49,100 nucleotides of DNA from Actinomyces sp. oral taxon 448 str. F0400. Its GTDB lineage: Bacteria; Actinomycetota; Actinomycetes; Actinomycetales; Actinomycetaceae. The notes below the pieces were generated by a model that saw nothing but the letters and a program-made list of their open reading frames with translations, was not told where the DNA came from and did no database searches. The position numbers and the translations under genes are program-made. Of this stretch, positions 23,167 through 32,295 are shown piece after piece; the first letter of the stretch is position 1, and each line of letters begins with the position of its first letter. The stretch is taken from positions 242,065 to 291,164 of the forward strand of contig NZ_GL985606.1 of assembly GCF_000220835.1 (NCBI RefSeq), read 5' to 3'.

Positions 23167-23188
23167 CCGCACCATCCTTGCGGTGCGG
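23167..23188 (+). promoter_or_regulatory. Leader hairpin before the WXG100 gene
   Basis: CCGCACC and GGTGCGG form a 7-bp stem with an 8-base loop, 45 bp upstream of the ATG at 23234 and so probably within the 5' untranslated region. Its role is unknown; it may be an operator half-site pair or an mRNA stabiliser. Confidence 0.3.
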
Positions 23189-23233
23189 TCCCGGCGTCAG
23201 ACCGGACGCCATCCCTGCGAACGAGGAGCACCT

Positions 23234-23536
23234 ATGCCACTTTCATCAGATCTGACCACTCTACAGACCCTGCACAGCACGCTGTCGGGGGACGTCGACT
23301 CGGCCCACTCGATCGTCTCGGGCACCGACACCTCACTGGCATCCGCGGTGTGGGAAAGCCCGAACGCCGACTCTTTCCGGTCGGCCTGGGACGAGTTCCG
23401 TCCGAAGCTGATCCAGTTCGAGCAGGTCCTGGCCAGCGCCGCCTGCGATGTGGCGAACAACCACAACAACATCGCGGAGGCTAACGGCGTAACCGACCAG
23501 CCCGAGCTGCCGCAGGTCGAATCCTACGACGCCTGA
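23234..23536 (+). CDS. WXG100-family protein (ESAT-6-like)
   Basis: A 100-aa helical protein, the standard WXG100 size. The turn motif is W40-E-S (AVWESPNADSF), followed by AWDEFRPKLIQFEQVL in the second helix. The ATG at 23234 has GAGGAG at the right distance. WXG100 proteins form helical-hairpin dimers exported by type VII systems, so this is probably a substrate of the ATPase at 8983-13815. It is monocistronic, divergent from the pilus operon and followed by a very strong terminator. Confidence 0.88.
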   Translation: MPLSSDLTTLQTLHSTLSGDVDSAHSIVSGTDTSLASAVWESPNADSFRSAWDEFRPKLIQFEQVLASAACDVANNHNNIAEANGVTDQPELPQVESYDA

Positions 23537-23551
23537 GCGTCTATAAGATCT

Positions 23552-23605
23552 GTCGGTGAGCCGGGGTCGGGGAGTATCGCTCCCCGACCCCGGCTCACCG
23601 ACTTT
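23552..23605 (+). terminator. Strong intrinsic terminator after the WXG100 gene
   Basis: Two perfectly complementary 23-base arms (23552-23574 and 23580-23602) enclose the 5-base loop TATCG and are followed by TTTCTGTT. It begins 15 bp after the WXG100 stop. The stem is unusually long and GC-rich and should stop transcription efficiently from the plus strand, perhaps from both. Confidence 0.92.
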
Positions 23606-24893
23606 CTGTTGCAATCTCGGGGATCCGGTGGGGCAGACGGGCGAGGACTCGGAGCGGGCCGCCGGAGAGGCAGCGGCCCGTGGAAGCCGGTGAGACGTCG
23701 ACGGTTCGCTCCGATGCATGCATCGTCCAAAGAGCCCGCCGGCGCCGCGGCCGCTAGTTATCCAGGCCCCATGCTCCGCATGGTCCACGTTTGTCACCGC
23801 CATGCTCAATCGTTCCACATCAACCCGGCGGAGATGTATGACGAGGACGCACACGACCGTCGCCACATCGACGCGACGTCTCGATTAACAAGATGGTTCT
23901 TAACCGAATATCTAAAAACTGGGTACGTAGATTGACTCTCACTTCGAGGGAATCGAGAAGGTCGGAGGATGCCGGAACATCCCCCACTGAAACGTATGAG
24001 TGATAAGCGGATCGACGAAATAAGGTAGAGCCTATCAGCGTCATTTTCAATTGTAACGATTCAACTCGCGGGATGCGACGGAATCCTCGATCACTGCACT
24101 CCCCCGACCGGCGACGGTGCGCCCCGCGCAGATGGCGATGAAGGTTGATTGAAACGTTTTAGATGGCGTCCGGGGGTGGCGCGGGAGGGCGTCTTGCTAT
24201 TATTGTTCCTATACTTGATACCCTGCGTTTCCGTGCGCCTCCCGCCGTGGCCGGAGGTCATCGGCTCATGTCCCGACCGCCTGCACTGCCCGTGCGGGCG
24301 GTTGCGAACGACGTCGGTGCCGGTTCGTCGCCGCGCTGGCCGTGGCGACGCCGATGGGCACCGGCCTCGAGCTCGGAGCGCACGACGGCGTCCGCCGTCC
24401 CGAAGGCCCGCACGGGAGTCGAGTGAGTGGGACTGTTCGAATCGTCGGCCCCGCCCGAGGCTCTGTCCGAACCAGGATAGATCGGCGATGAACGATTGAA
24501 TCGACGGGATCGATGCAGCGGAGGACAGTGCTGCGGGTCCTGCGCAGCCGGCCGAGGACGGGGACCGCGAGACGATGATGTTCGTCGGGAGGCGTGCGCG
24601 GGAGCCTCGGCCGTCAGGGCTCCGGTGACCGGGTTCAGGTACGGCCGGTCCTGCGATAAGCAGGCCTTCCCGAACGAGCAGTCGTGGTTGACGGCGGCGG
24701 AGGCCTTCAACGCCGACCGTCCTTGGCACGTACGGGGTCCGGCGGGTGAGGAGGCTCCGGCTCTCATCCCCACCCGACACCAGCGGATGGAAGGGCGCAG
24801 GATACGCCGTAACCGGTGCGAACCGCGCGTGACCTCATAGCGGTGCGGAAGCGGACTGGATCAGATCGACCAGGCTATCCGCCACTGCCGCTA
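23606..24893. other. Intergenic region without a convincing gene (1.3 kb)
   Basis: No frame here has a good start, a consistent codon style and a sensible protein. Part of it (about 23880-24060) is clearly more AT-rich than the rest of the window. On the minus strand around 24560-24760 a frame with G/C-rich third positions (containing NHDCSFGKACLSQDRPY) looks faintly coding, but it breaks down into Arg/Ser/Pro-rich sequence. The region lies downstream of the damaged large gene at 24894-26830, where intact loci carry lipoprotein genes, so it may hold their decayed remains. Confidence 0.5.
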
Positions 24894-26830
24894 TCACCCG
24901 CCCCACGAGTGCGCCGGCGCTCCACCGCTAGACGGCTTGGCCGCTTCATAACCGTCTTTGAAAGAAGAGTATCTCGTGTCTGTGTAATCAAGAGTGCCGT
25001 CGGCGCGGTGGTAGAGGTAACCGCCAACCCGGTCGAGGCCGGCCTTGACGCCAGTATCTTCAATCTCGGACGGATCCATGCCTACCGTCAGAGGGTTCCC
25101 ATCCTCGTCGACCACCCGATCCGTCTGACGGTTTTTCCCGCTGTCGCGGACGGCTCCCAGCAGATCATCCGAATCATACAGACCGCTGTTGAGAAGGGAG
25201 GCGGTGAGCTGCTCATAATTCTGCATGAGCGCCGCATCTTTCATGTCCTGGACCCCCGAGCTCGCACTGGATTCCTGATCCTCATTGAACGGCTGAGCGT
25301 CGTTCACCATTTGATATCCTGCAGCGCCGGCGAAGAACCCGTTGGTCCTGCACTGAGCGTCGACCGCTGCATCCACGGGTGTGAAGTCTCCCGAATCCTT
25401 GTACGTGGCGACGGCGTCGTCGAACACCTTCTGATTGTAGACGGTCACCGATTCTCCGAGGCGACTGGACGCGGTCTCATTGTAGGAGATCTGACCGACG
25501 AGATTCGACAGGGCCCGGTTAGTGAAGAGCGGCCTGTAGTCGTACGTCGTCGTCCCATCATCCGCTTCCATTTCCCCGGAGCTGACGGGACTCTTCGAAT
25601 TCGTCGAATCCGTGGATTCGACGACGCTGTCCGGGTGGTTCGCGAGCGTTTCCGACACGAGGTTCCTCACCCCATCGGGCAGGGTCACGGGCTTCTCGCT
25701 GCTCCCAATGCCGTTGAGAATCCCTGAAATGGCTGTCGCCGAGGCGTAATCCTGGTAGGACCTCTCCTCCTGACTCATCGCCGCCGGGTCCGATGAAACC
25801 CAGCCCTGGGAGTCGATCTCATAGGCCATCGTCGCCCAGTCGGTGGCCCATCCTTTCTCCTTCAGGGAGCCCCAGCCGACCAGATCCTGCACGCGTCGAA
25901 CGGTCTCCTTCGTTTGCCTTAGCGAAGCGGGATCCGGCGCCCCCTGCCCGTCAGGGCGGGCGACCAGCCATTTCTGCGCCGCCTGAGGATTGCCGGTCAT
26001 AGCATGGACGACGCCCGCGAGCGGATTACCGGAGTAAAGGTTCTCCGGGAGGAAGGGGGAGTCATTCGGAGGGTTGCTCAGGCGGTTCAACCAATCCCTT
26101 GGGCTGGTGTTATCCCACTTCTGCGGCGAGTAGTTCTCCATGCGCTGGGCCAGGGTGGCCAGCATCGAGTCACTGTAATCCAGGCCCACAGACTCAGCCG
26201 TCCTGTCTCCATTGCCGCTCCGCGAGGCCATCAGCATGCCGTTGAGAGCCTTGAGGCGTTCGGACTTGCCCTTCTCCTCGGTGGCGTCCACAAGTTTGTT
26301 AGTATAGTCGGCCGCCTGATTGTCCGGCCAGGTGTACGACGCGGTCGCCAGATTATGGCCGAGCGCGCTGGTCAGATCCTGGGCGGCCTCAGGGCGCAAA
26401 GACCAGTCCGTCTGGTCCTTCGCATCCCTGGCCGTCATCTTATTCTGAATGTCCGCGGGCAGATCGAGAAGTCGTCCCGGGTCGATATCGGCCAGCAGAG
26501 CATTGGCGTAGGCCGGATCGTCCTGACCGGCCTGCACTCGGGCCAGAAGAGCATCCCAATCGTCAGGAGCGCAACCGCCTTCGCATAATCGGAGAGCGAA
26601 GCGGCATCCTCCCGAGCCTGGCTGTCGGTATCAACATTGTTGGACGCTGCCGCATTCTCCGCGCCAGCCTCTCTGCCGTCCCAAACGATATAGGAAATGG
26701 ATCCGTTCGCGCCGGTGGTGGTTAGCCCGCTCTCAACAGCCGCATCCAGCCGCCTTCGCGGACTCGCGTCCTCGTCCTCCAGGTCAACGAAGGACAGGCC
26801 GACAATGCTCGAAAGACACGACTCCACTCA
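24894..26830 (-). pseudogene. Large helical protein, copy 2, frameshifted and 5'-truncated
   Basis: The frame from 26537 to 24894 encodes 547 residues related to the large proteins at 6071-8371 and 27723-29834, with shared features such as PLAGVVHAMTGNPQAAQKWL and the C-terminal YLYHRADGTLDYTDTRYSS. The family N-terminal part continues upstream in another frame (26435-26827), containing RRRLDAAVESGLTTTGANG, which matches RRQQILDLNSNGLTTTNADG of copy 1. The frames switch near 26570-26600, between SLSDYAK and DDWDALLARVQAGQDD, so one indel breaks the gene. The first ~70 residues of the family are missing, apart from a possible trace in a third frame near 26800-26870 (AATAVEDEWSRVFRALS). A sequencing error could explain the frameshift but not the lost N-terminus. 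Confidence 0.78.
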
Positions 26831-27332
26831 TCCTCGACCGCGGTGGCGGCGTCGGTTGACCCACGATGGGAACCTACTTCCTGTGCGGGGACACACGTCA
26901 GTCTCAACACACCCTACTACCCGGACCCCGTCGTCAATCAACCCCTCCCCCTCGGAGCATCGCACCCCACCGCGCGGCATGGTGGGAACCGCACGCGCCC
27001 CGAGCCGCCGCACCGTCGTTCAGTCGGTGAGACGCAGGCCGCCCGAGCACGTCGAGCGGCGGCTGGTGCGGTCGGGGCGGGGCCGGGGCCGGCGGCGACA
27101 CCCTCCACATCTACACCACCACCCCAACAAATGAACAACCATTGCACGCAACAGACGCCGCGACCGACGCACATACCACCATCCAGATGAAGAAGACCAG
27201 CGGCACGCTCTCACGGACCCATTCTCCACCACCAGGACACGACAATCCGGACCACCATCCACGGTGGACCCACAGTGTTGAACGTGATAAACTAGTAAGT
27301 GTGAACACGAGCTACTGACCTTGGAGTATCTC
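26831..27332. other. Gap between pseudogene and third module, with ATPase gene relic
   Basis: No intact gene is seen. The left part may hold decayed 5' sequence of the damaged large gene. At 27091-27123 a 33-base stretch matches the ATPase gene (9562-9594, other strand) with a single mismatch and would encode GGDTLHIYTTT, against GGDTLHIHTTT in ATPase domain 3. Similarity does not extend clearly on either side. The right part should contain the promoter of the 27333 gene. Confidence 0.45.
27264..27293 (+). promoter_or_regulatory. Weak promoter candidate before the third module
   Basis: GTGGAC (27264-27269), an 18-base spacer and TAAACT (27288-27293) resemble a sigma-70-type promoter with a good TANNNT -10 and a weak -35. 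It would place the transcript start about 30-35 bases before the GTG at 27333. Confidence 0.25.
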
Positions 27333-27665
27333 GTGCCTAACCTAAAACACAATGCTTACCGGGACAGCCTGGTCGCACACCAGACAACCGCGGACGAGTA
27401 CTACATGGACATGTGCGGGGACGACGGGATGTCCAACCCCTGCTCCAGCACGACCAAGACCATCAGCGATGGGGCGTGGGTCTCACCGTCCGCGGACAAA
27501 TGGTGCATCCATATGGAGACACTGGGTAAATACATCAAAGACTCCTTCGATCTGTACTCCGTCGATGTCTCGGACGCCGTGGCAGCGGAGCCGGAGGACA
27601 TAGATGTCGATACTGATACTGACAACACGTGGAAAGTAGATTGGGTTGACCCCGCCACCTGGTGA
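27333..27665 (+). CDS. Small WXG-like protein of the third module
   Basis: A 110-aa protein starting at a GTG with GGAG about 8 bases upstream; an in-frame TTG at 27321 is less likely. The first helix has LVAHQTTADEYYMDM, the turn contains GAWVSPSADKW (compare AVWESPNADSF of the WXG100 protein at 23234) and a second helix follows. Three Cys and an acidic C-terminal stretch (EPEDIDVDTDTDN) are unusual for WXG100 proteins. It lies 57 bp before the 703-aa large protein gene, mirroring the 8443-8916 and 6071-8371 pair. It is probably a partner or co-substrate in type VII export. Confidence 0.78.
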   Translation: MPNLKHNAYRDSLVAHQTTADEYYMDMCGDDGMSNPCSSTTKTISDGAWVSPSADKWCIHMETLGKYIKDSFDLYSVDVSDAVAAEPEDIDVDTDTDNTWKVDWVDPATW

Positions 27666-27722
27666 CCGGTCTGGTGAGCCGCTCCGTAGCATCCGACGAG
27701 AACTAAGCGAAAAGGACCGTCC

Positions 27723-29834
27723 GTGACAGAAATCAAAGCGAATCTGGACGATCTCCGTGCGACCGCCGCCAGTCTAAAGACCACGGCGACGTCCGTGGAG
27801 GACAGATACAACGACCTGTACTCAACAGCGAAGACGCTGGATTTACCCAGAACACGTCTTCTGGGTCTGCCGGGTTACGTCGAGAGTCTGCGTGATGAGG
27901 CCTCGTTCCTGAGCGCCAAGGCCGACTGGCTGGAGATCGTCAACACTGGCGACGACGGCACCGCTCCCACCGGGACCGTCACCTACGAGATCCCTTCCGG
28001 CCTCAAAGATCCGACGAATCTGGCAAGCATGGAGCACTGGTTGGGGCAGGCCATCGCTGATACCGCCGAGGACCTGACTGCTTCCGACTACAAGGAGAAC
28101 GATCCTCGCATGGAAGCCCTCCATCGTCAGATGGAGCGGTGGAAGGACGACGAGAGCGTCATGTCCTCGATGTACACCGACCTGGGCCCTGAGGGAGTCC
28201 TCGCCCTCACCCGGGCCGTCGGTGTGCATGCGACCAATCAGGCAAGCGAAGAAGAGACGGAAACAGCGAAGACGCTACTCACAGACATCAAGGGAGGGCT
28301 GGCCGCGGCAACCAACAGCTGGCCCTCTTCCCAGGCCCAAGAGTTCGGTCGGCGACTCGTAAACTCCGCCAGAGAACCCGACCAGAACGAAGACTCTGAT
28401 ATTTTCGGATCAACCTCTCAAACAGACGCGCTCAACTGGCTTCTGTACAACAACACCGACGCCAGCAATGCCTTCATTCTCGGCGTCGCCGAGAAAATGG
28501 ACGAGATCCAGCAGCAGGACAACGCTCAAGGAATCAGTGACGGTTGGTCCTGCGAACCACTCAGTTTCCTTTCCTCCATGGTCGACGAGGCGGACAGGAT
28601 CTGGATGTTCGACACCCCCTCGGTCGTCCTTCACGCCCTAGGTGACCATGGGCAGGCCGCTTACCAATTCTTCAATGGAAACGAGTATCGGTTGACTTAC
28701 TGGCCCGCTGAGCACGACTACACCAGAGGAGATTACTCAGGTATTGCAGCCGCGCTGGACGCGGCCTCCACTACCCCGGCCGTCATGAGCAATGATCCGG
28801 CAGGCGCCGGCACAATTGCCTCCTACGGAGTCAACGGTCTCATGGGCCGCGACGACATCGGACCATACCTGGACAAAGATCCCAGCGGTCATTTCAAATT
28901 TTCTGGCGTACAAGGTACAGAAACCACGTCATCCATGGAACATATCCTTGAAAATTATTTGTTTTCCGTTGGAAATTCATACGCAAATAATGGAGGAGAT
29001 AGAGAGACCCCTAAATCTGATGATGACGAAGATGGCGTACCCGACCAACTCTGCACAATCTACGGACCTGCCGGAGAGGCGACGCCAAGCGCTCCATGGT
29101 TCGGCACCGATGCTCTCAACAAAGCTCTCGGTCTCATCGGCCGTGATCCGCAATCCATGCTCAATATGCGTACGAGCGTGTCCAATGCCGAGACACAAGG
29201 AATCACTCCAGGAATGAACGATGAAAGTTTTGGAAGCACGATAACCTACTGGGCTGGGGTTGAGGGCGCCTTCTCGAATGCCATTGGGACAGGCGCCATC
29301 GATGATGCCGAGGCCAGAGACGAGTGCGCTCGGGCCTGGATCGAGCTCGGATCAACCGGCGCTGATCAGCTGACTGACATGGCACAAAGCAAGGGAGTTC
29401 CTAATGTAGCGGGGCTGGCTGCTGACGAGTTCATTGATTTACTCGCCAACAAGGCGAAGGATAGCTGGGCGAGTAACACGTCAGACGAAACAAAACGGCA
29501 GACCGAGCTGGCTGACCAAGCCTTGTCCGACTACCGGCTGAGGATGCTGTTCGCTTGCGATCAGGCCGGTATGAACGGTTACCAGGAGCGCGACGCGGAG
29601 GGCAATCTGACACAGCCCTTAGACGAGGCCGACGGAGCCGCCGCCGTCGAGCAATCAGACGGCAGTTATCGACTCATTACGGAGGATGAGTTCAACGCCC
29701 TGCCCGAGGATAAACGCTCCACGGTGGCGCCGACACTCAACAGCCTGGCGGACAGCCTGAAGGGCCTGGGTGCTCATATGCTGACCAGCGACATCAAGGA
29801 CGCTTTCAACACCGAGTTTCTGGAGAAGTTCTGA
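27723..29834 (+). CDS. Large helical protein, putative type VII secretion cargo (copy 3)
   Basis: A 703-aa protein starting at a GTG with AAAGGA upstream. The N-terminal ~110 residues are coiled helix (TEIKANLDDLRATAASLKTT), as in WXG/LXG-type secreted proteins. Next come PTGTVTYEIPSGL and the same helical body as the paralogues, including PSVVLHALGDHGQAAYQFFNG and YSGIAAALDAASTTPAVM. The C-terminal domain has SDGSYRLITEDEFNALP and ends in LEKF. There is no signal peptide, and no toxin motif is recognised. Its stop overlaps the start of a membrane-anchored protein gene (TGATG). Part of the coding sequence (about 28880-29030) is notably AT-richer and ends in an acidic loop (KSDDDEDGVPD). Confidence 0.82.
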   Translation: MTEIKANLDDLRATAASLKTTATSVEDRYNDLYSTAKTLDLPRTRLLGLPGYVESLRDEASFLSAKADWLEIVNTGDDGTAPTGTVTYEIPSGLKDPTNLASMEHWLGQAIADTAEDLTASDYKENDPRMEALHRQMERWKDDESVMSSMYTDLGPEGVLALTRAVGVHATNQASEEETETAKTLLTDIKGGLAAATNSWPSSQAQEFGRRLVNSAREPDQNEDSDIFGSTSQTDALNWLLYNNTDASNAFILGVAEKMDEIQQQDNAQGISDGWSCEPLSFLSSMVDEADRIWMFDTPSVVLHALGDHGQAAYQFFNGNEYRLTYWPAEHDYTRGDYSGIAAALDAASTTPAVMSNDPAGAGTIASYGVNGLMGRDDIGPYLDKDPSGHFKFSGVQGTETTSSMEHILENYLFSVGNSYANNGGDRETPKSDDDEDGVPDQLCTIYGPAGEATPSAPWFGTDALNKALGLIGRDPQSMLNMRTSVSNAETQGITPGMNDESFGSTITYWAGVEGAFSNAIGTGAIDDAEARDECARAWIELGSTGADQLTDMAQSKGVPNVAGLAADEFIDLLANKAKDSWASNTSDETKRQTELADQALSDYRLRMLFACDQAGMNGYQERDAEGNLTQPLDEADGAAAVEQSDGSYRLITEDEFNALPEDKRSTVAPTLNSLADSLKGLGAHMLTSDIKDAFNTEFLEKF

Positions 29835-30583
29835 TGCGTTCGCGATGGTGGCGAGTGGTCGTGGTTGTTCTCGTAGTGGCCGTGGGCGTGGGCGTGTACG
29901 AGTACAAGGCGAGCACGCGAAAGAACGAGACGGAGAAGGACACCTCCCCCCTGCGTTCGCTGATGCTGACCCGTCAGGACATCCCCGACGCCACCGACAT
30001 CACCTGGTATGACACCAGCGGATCCCAGAGTAACTGTCCCCAGGCGGATAGCATCGTCCACATCACTACCTCCTGGGTGCCCGAGACCCACTTGACTGTC
30101 GAGCGCATCGAAACCGGCAGCGCCTCCGTCACCGAAGCCCTCGTGCTCAACATCAACGAACCCTCGCCGGGCGATCGGGTCCGACGGCTGCGCGACGCCG
30201 TCGCTGAGTGCGAAGGCACCACCGATACTGTGTATCTATGGCCCGACCAGCCCACACCCGCCCCGGGCCAGGACACGATCGTGACCATCACGTCCCTGGA
30301 CCCGGCCGGTCTGCCCGACGGCGCTTTCGGCTTCCACCAGACCGCCACCGCACAGGTCGAAACCGGACCCGCAACAACGGCCATCGACACGGTGTACGCC
30401 CCCGTGATGCACGACGACCAACGAGGCATCATCATGGTGCGCACCGCCGTCCCCGACGACGGCACCCCCGCCCCCGACATCACCGACCTGCTCACCACCG
30501 CCCTCCACCGCGCCGACGCCACCCTCGACCTCACCCAACTCACACCCCGACCATCGGCTTCAACCACCAGCCCAACACCATGA
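29834..30583 (+). CDS. Membrane-anchored surface protein, tandem copy 1
   Basis: A 249-aa protein with a single N-terminal membrane helix (MRSRWWRVVVVVLVVAVGVG), no lipobox and an extracellular domain. Two Cys (SNCPQAD and AECEGTT) could form a disulfide. The fold resembles PknH-like extracellular sensor domains, but this is uncertain. Its ATG shares one base with the large protein's stop. It is followed by a second copy (30634-31371) with nearly identical ends and a divergent middle. By position it corresponds to the lipoproteins after the large protein at 6071-8371. Confidence 0.8.
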   Translation: MRSRWWRVVVVVLVVAVGVGVYEYKASTRKNETEKDTSPLRSLMLTRQDIPDATDITWYDTSGSQSNCPQADSIVHITTSWVPETHLTVERIETGSASVTEALVLNINEPSPGDRVRRLRDAVAECEGTTDTVYLWPDQPTPAPGQDTIVTITSLDPAGLPDGAFGFHQTATAQVETGPATTAIDTVYAPVMHDDQRGIIMVRTAVPDDGTPAPDITDLLTTALHRADATLDLTQLTPRPSASTTSPTP

Positions 30584-30633
30584 TCCCAGGCATGAGACAC
30601 ATCCGTGAGAAGAAGCGAGAAGGAGACGTTCTA

Positions 30634-31371
30634 ATGCGTTCGCGATGGTGGCGAGTGGTCGTGGTCGTTCTCGTGGTGGCCGTGGCCGTGGGCGTGTACG
30701 CGCACAAGATGAGCACGCGAAAGAACGAGACGGAGAAGGACACCTCCCCCCTGCGTTCGCTGATGCTGACCCGTCAAGACATCCCCGACGCCACCGACAT
30801 CACCTGGCCCACGGGGACGGAGCAGATGAGCATCTGCTACGCCGACTCCACGCTCGACGCCACCATCTCCCAGACGCCCAAGACCTCCTCCATCGAGCGC
30901 ATCGAAACCGGCAGCGCCTCCGTCACCGAAGCCCTCGTGCTCAACATCAACGAACCCTCGCCGGGCAGCCAGGCGCGATGGCTGCGCGACGCCGTCACCG
31001 ACTGCGACGGGATCACGTCAGCACAGCCCTACTTATGGCCCAGCTCGCCCACGCCCTCGTCAGGCCAGGACGTGTCCATGACCATCACGCTCCTGGACCC
31101 GGCCGGCCTGCCCGACGGCGCTTTCGGCTTCCACCAAACCGCCACCGCGACCCGTGCCACCACCGTCAACTGCGACATCCTGTACGCCCCCGTGATGCAC
31201 GACGACCAACGAGGCATCATCATGGTGCGCACCGCCGTCCCCGACGACGGCACCCCCGCCCCCGACATCACCGACCTGCTCACCACCGCCCTCCACCGCG
31301 CCGACGCCACCCTCGACCCCGCTCAACTCACACCCCCGGCACCATCTCCGACCACCAGCCCGACGCCATGA
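30634..31371 (+). CDS. Membrane-anchored surface protein, tandem copy 2
   Basis: A 245-aa paralogue of the preceding protein: the same MRSRWWRVVVVVLVVAVAVG anchor and STRKNETEKDTSPLRSLMLT stem, the same SASVTEALVLNINEPSPG and the same C-terminal HDDQRGIIMVRTAVPDDG. It differs between TDITW and IERIE (PTGTEQMSICYADSTLD instead of YDTSGSQSNCPQADSI) and before LYAP. The ATG has AAGGAG about 9 bases upstream. The open frame to 30208 is the first copy read in another frame. Confidence 0.82.
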   Translation: MRSRWWRVVVVVLVVAVAVGVYAHKMSTRKNETEKDTSPLRSLMLTRQDIPDATDITWPTGTEQMSICYADSTLDATISQTPKTSSIERIETGSASVTEALVLNINEPSPGSQARWLRDAVTDCDGITSAQPYLWPSSPTPSSGQDVSMTITLLDPAGLPDGAFGFHQTATATRATTVNCDILYAPVMHDDQRGIIMVRTAVPDDGTPAPDITDLLTTALHRADATLDPAQLTPPAPSPTTSPTP

Positions 31372-31560
31372 GAAGAATCCGGGCATCCCGCCGACGGCCC
31401 CGCTGACACGACCGCCGCCACCAACCTGCCGGCAACCGCCTCAACCAGCGCCCTGCCCGGCCCGGGCGCCACCATCGCCCCGAGATCCATACGCCAAAAG
31501 GTGGCCCGAAGACACGGCGCGCGTCTACTCTGACGCTACTAGATGAGAGGAGGGCCACTC

Positions 31561-32145
31561 GTGGCCACGACCGACGATGAGACCGCTGAGCTTCTGAACC
31601 AACTCAAGCGCGCCTCCGGCGTCAACGACGAATGGTTGGCGCGCTGGGATTACGAAGCGTGGCGGCAGTGGGGCCGGGCGATGACAGCAGACCCCGACGG
31701 CCCCTGCCCGGGCGCCCCGGACTGGATGCAGTCGTTCATACCCCACTGGCATGACGTGGACTTCTTCTGCCCCCTGCCCTGCGTGGGCCGCGTCGCCTAC
31801 TCCGAGGCGAACTGGCCCGCCCTGGCCGTCGAGCACGACGACCTGACCCTGTCCGCCGAGCTCATGGGCGATACGGCGCCCGATGTCAACGCGGTCAGCC
31901 GGGCCTGGGCCGTAGCCAGGCGCAACGGCGGACGGCCGGCGCTGACCGTGAGCCTCCTGCCGGCCGCGCCCTGGGGCCGCGCGGTCACCGGGGCGATTGA
32001 AGCCCTGTACGTGACGGACGTCGACGAGGACCAGGCCGGACTCATCACCGCGATCCTGGACCGCCGACCGGCCGCGCCCCTGCTCGTACCACCCGACGGC
32101 TGGGCCACCGGCCCCGTGCACGCGTGGGAGTGGTTCATCACCTGA
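31561..32145 (+). CDS. Hypothetical protein, Trp-rich
   Basis: A 194-aa protein starting at a GTG with GGAGG eight bases upstream; the ATG at 31543 has no ribosome binding site. It has no signal or membrane segment and is Trp-rich (LARWDYEAWRQWGRAM, PDWMQSFIPHWHDVDFF). It ends PVHAWEWFIT. I do not recognise the family. It stands alone between the tandem surface proteins and the methionine transporter and is followed by a GC-rich hairpin. Confidence 0.7.
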   Translation: MATTDDETAELLNQLKRASGVNDEWLARWDYEAWRQWGRAMTADPDGPCPGAPDWMQSFIPHWHDVDFFCPLPCVGRVAYSEANWPALAVEHDDLTLSAELMGDTAPDVNAVSRAWAVARRNGGRPALTVSLLPAAPWGRAVTGAIEALYVTDVDEDQAGLITAILDRRPAAPLLVPPDGWATGPVHAWEWFIT

Positions 32146-32181
32146 TTCGACGCGCCCGTCCTCCAACGGTTCCGCCTGATC

Positions 32182-32226
32182 GCGCCGTCGTCCCCGCCCC
32201 ACTCGACCGGACGGGAACGACGGCGC
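32182..32226 (+). terminator. GC-rich inverted repeat, possible terminator
   Basis: GCGCCGTCGT (32182-32191) and ACGACGGCGC (32217-32226) are perfectly complementary across a 25-base GC-rich loop, 37 bp after the stop at 32145. No T run follows, so it would be a weak or U-less terminator, as often seen in high-GC actinobacteria. Confidence 0.4.
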
Positions 32227-32295
32227 ACGTGATGTTCGTCCCTTCATGTGCTGAGGGTTGCCCTGTCCCATCGGCACCGCATAGCGTGTCCCCGA

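Noticed and set aside
24091-24780. Minus-strand frame of 229 residues in the intergenic island
   Set aside because: Arg/Ser/Pro-rich with no start signal and no recognisable family.
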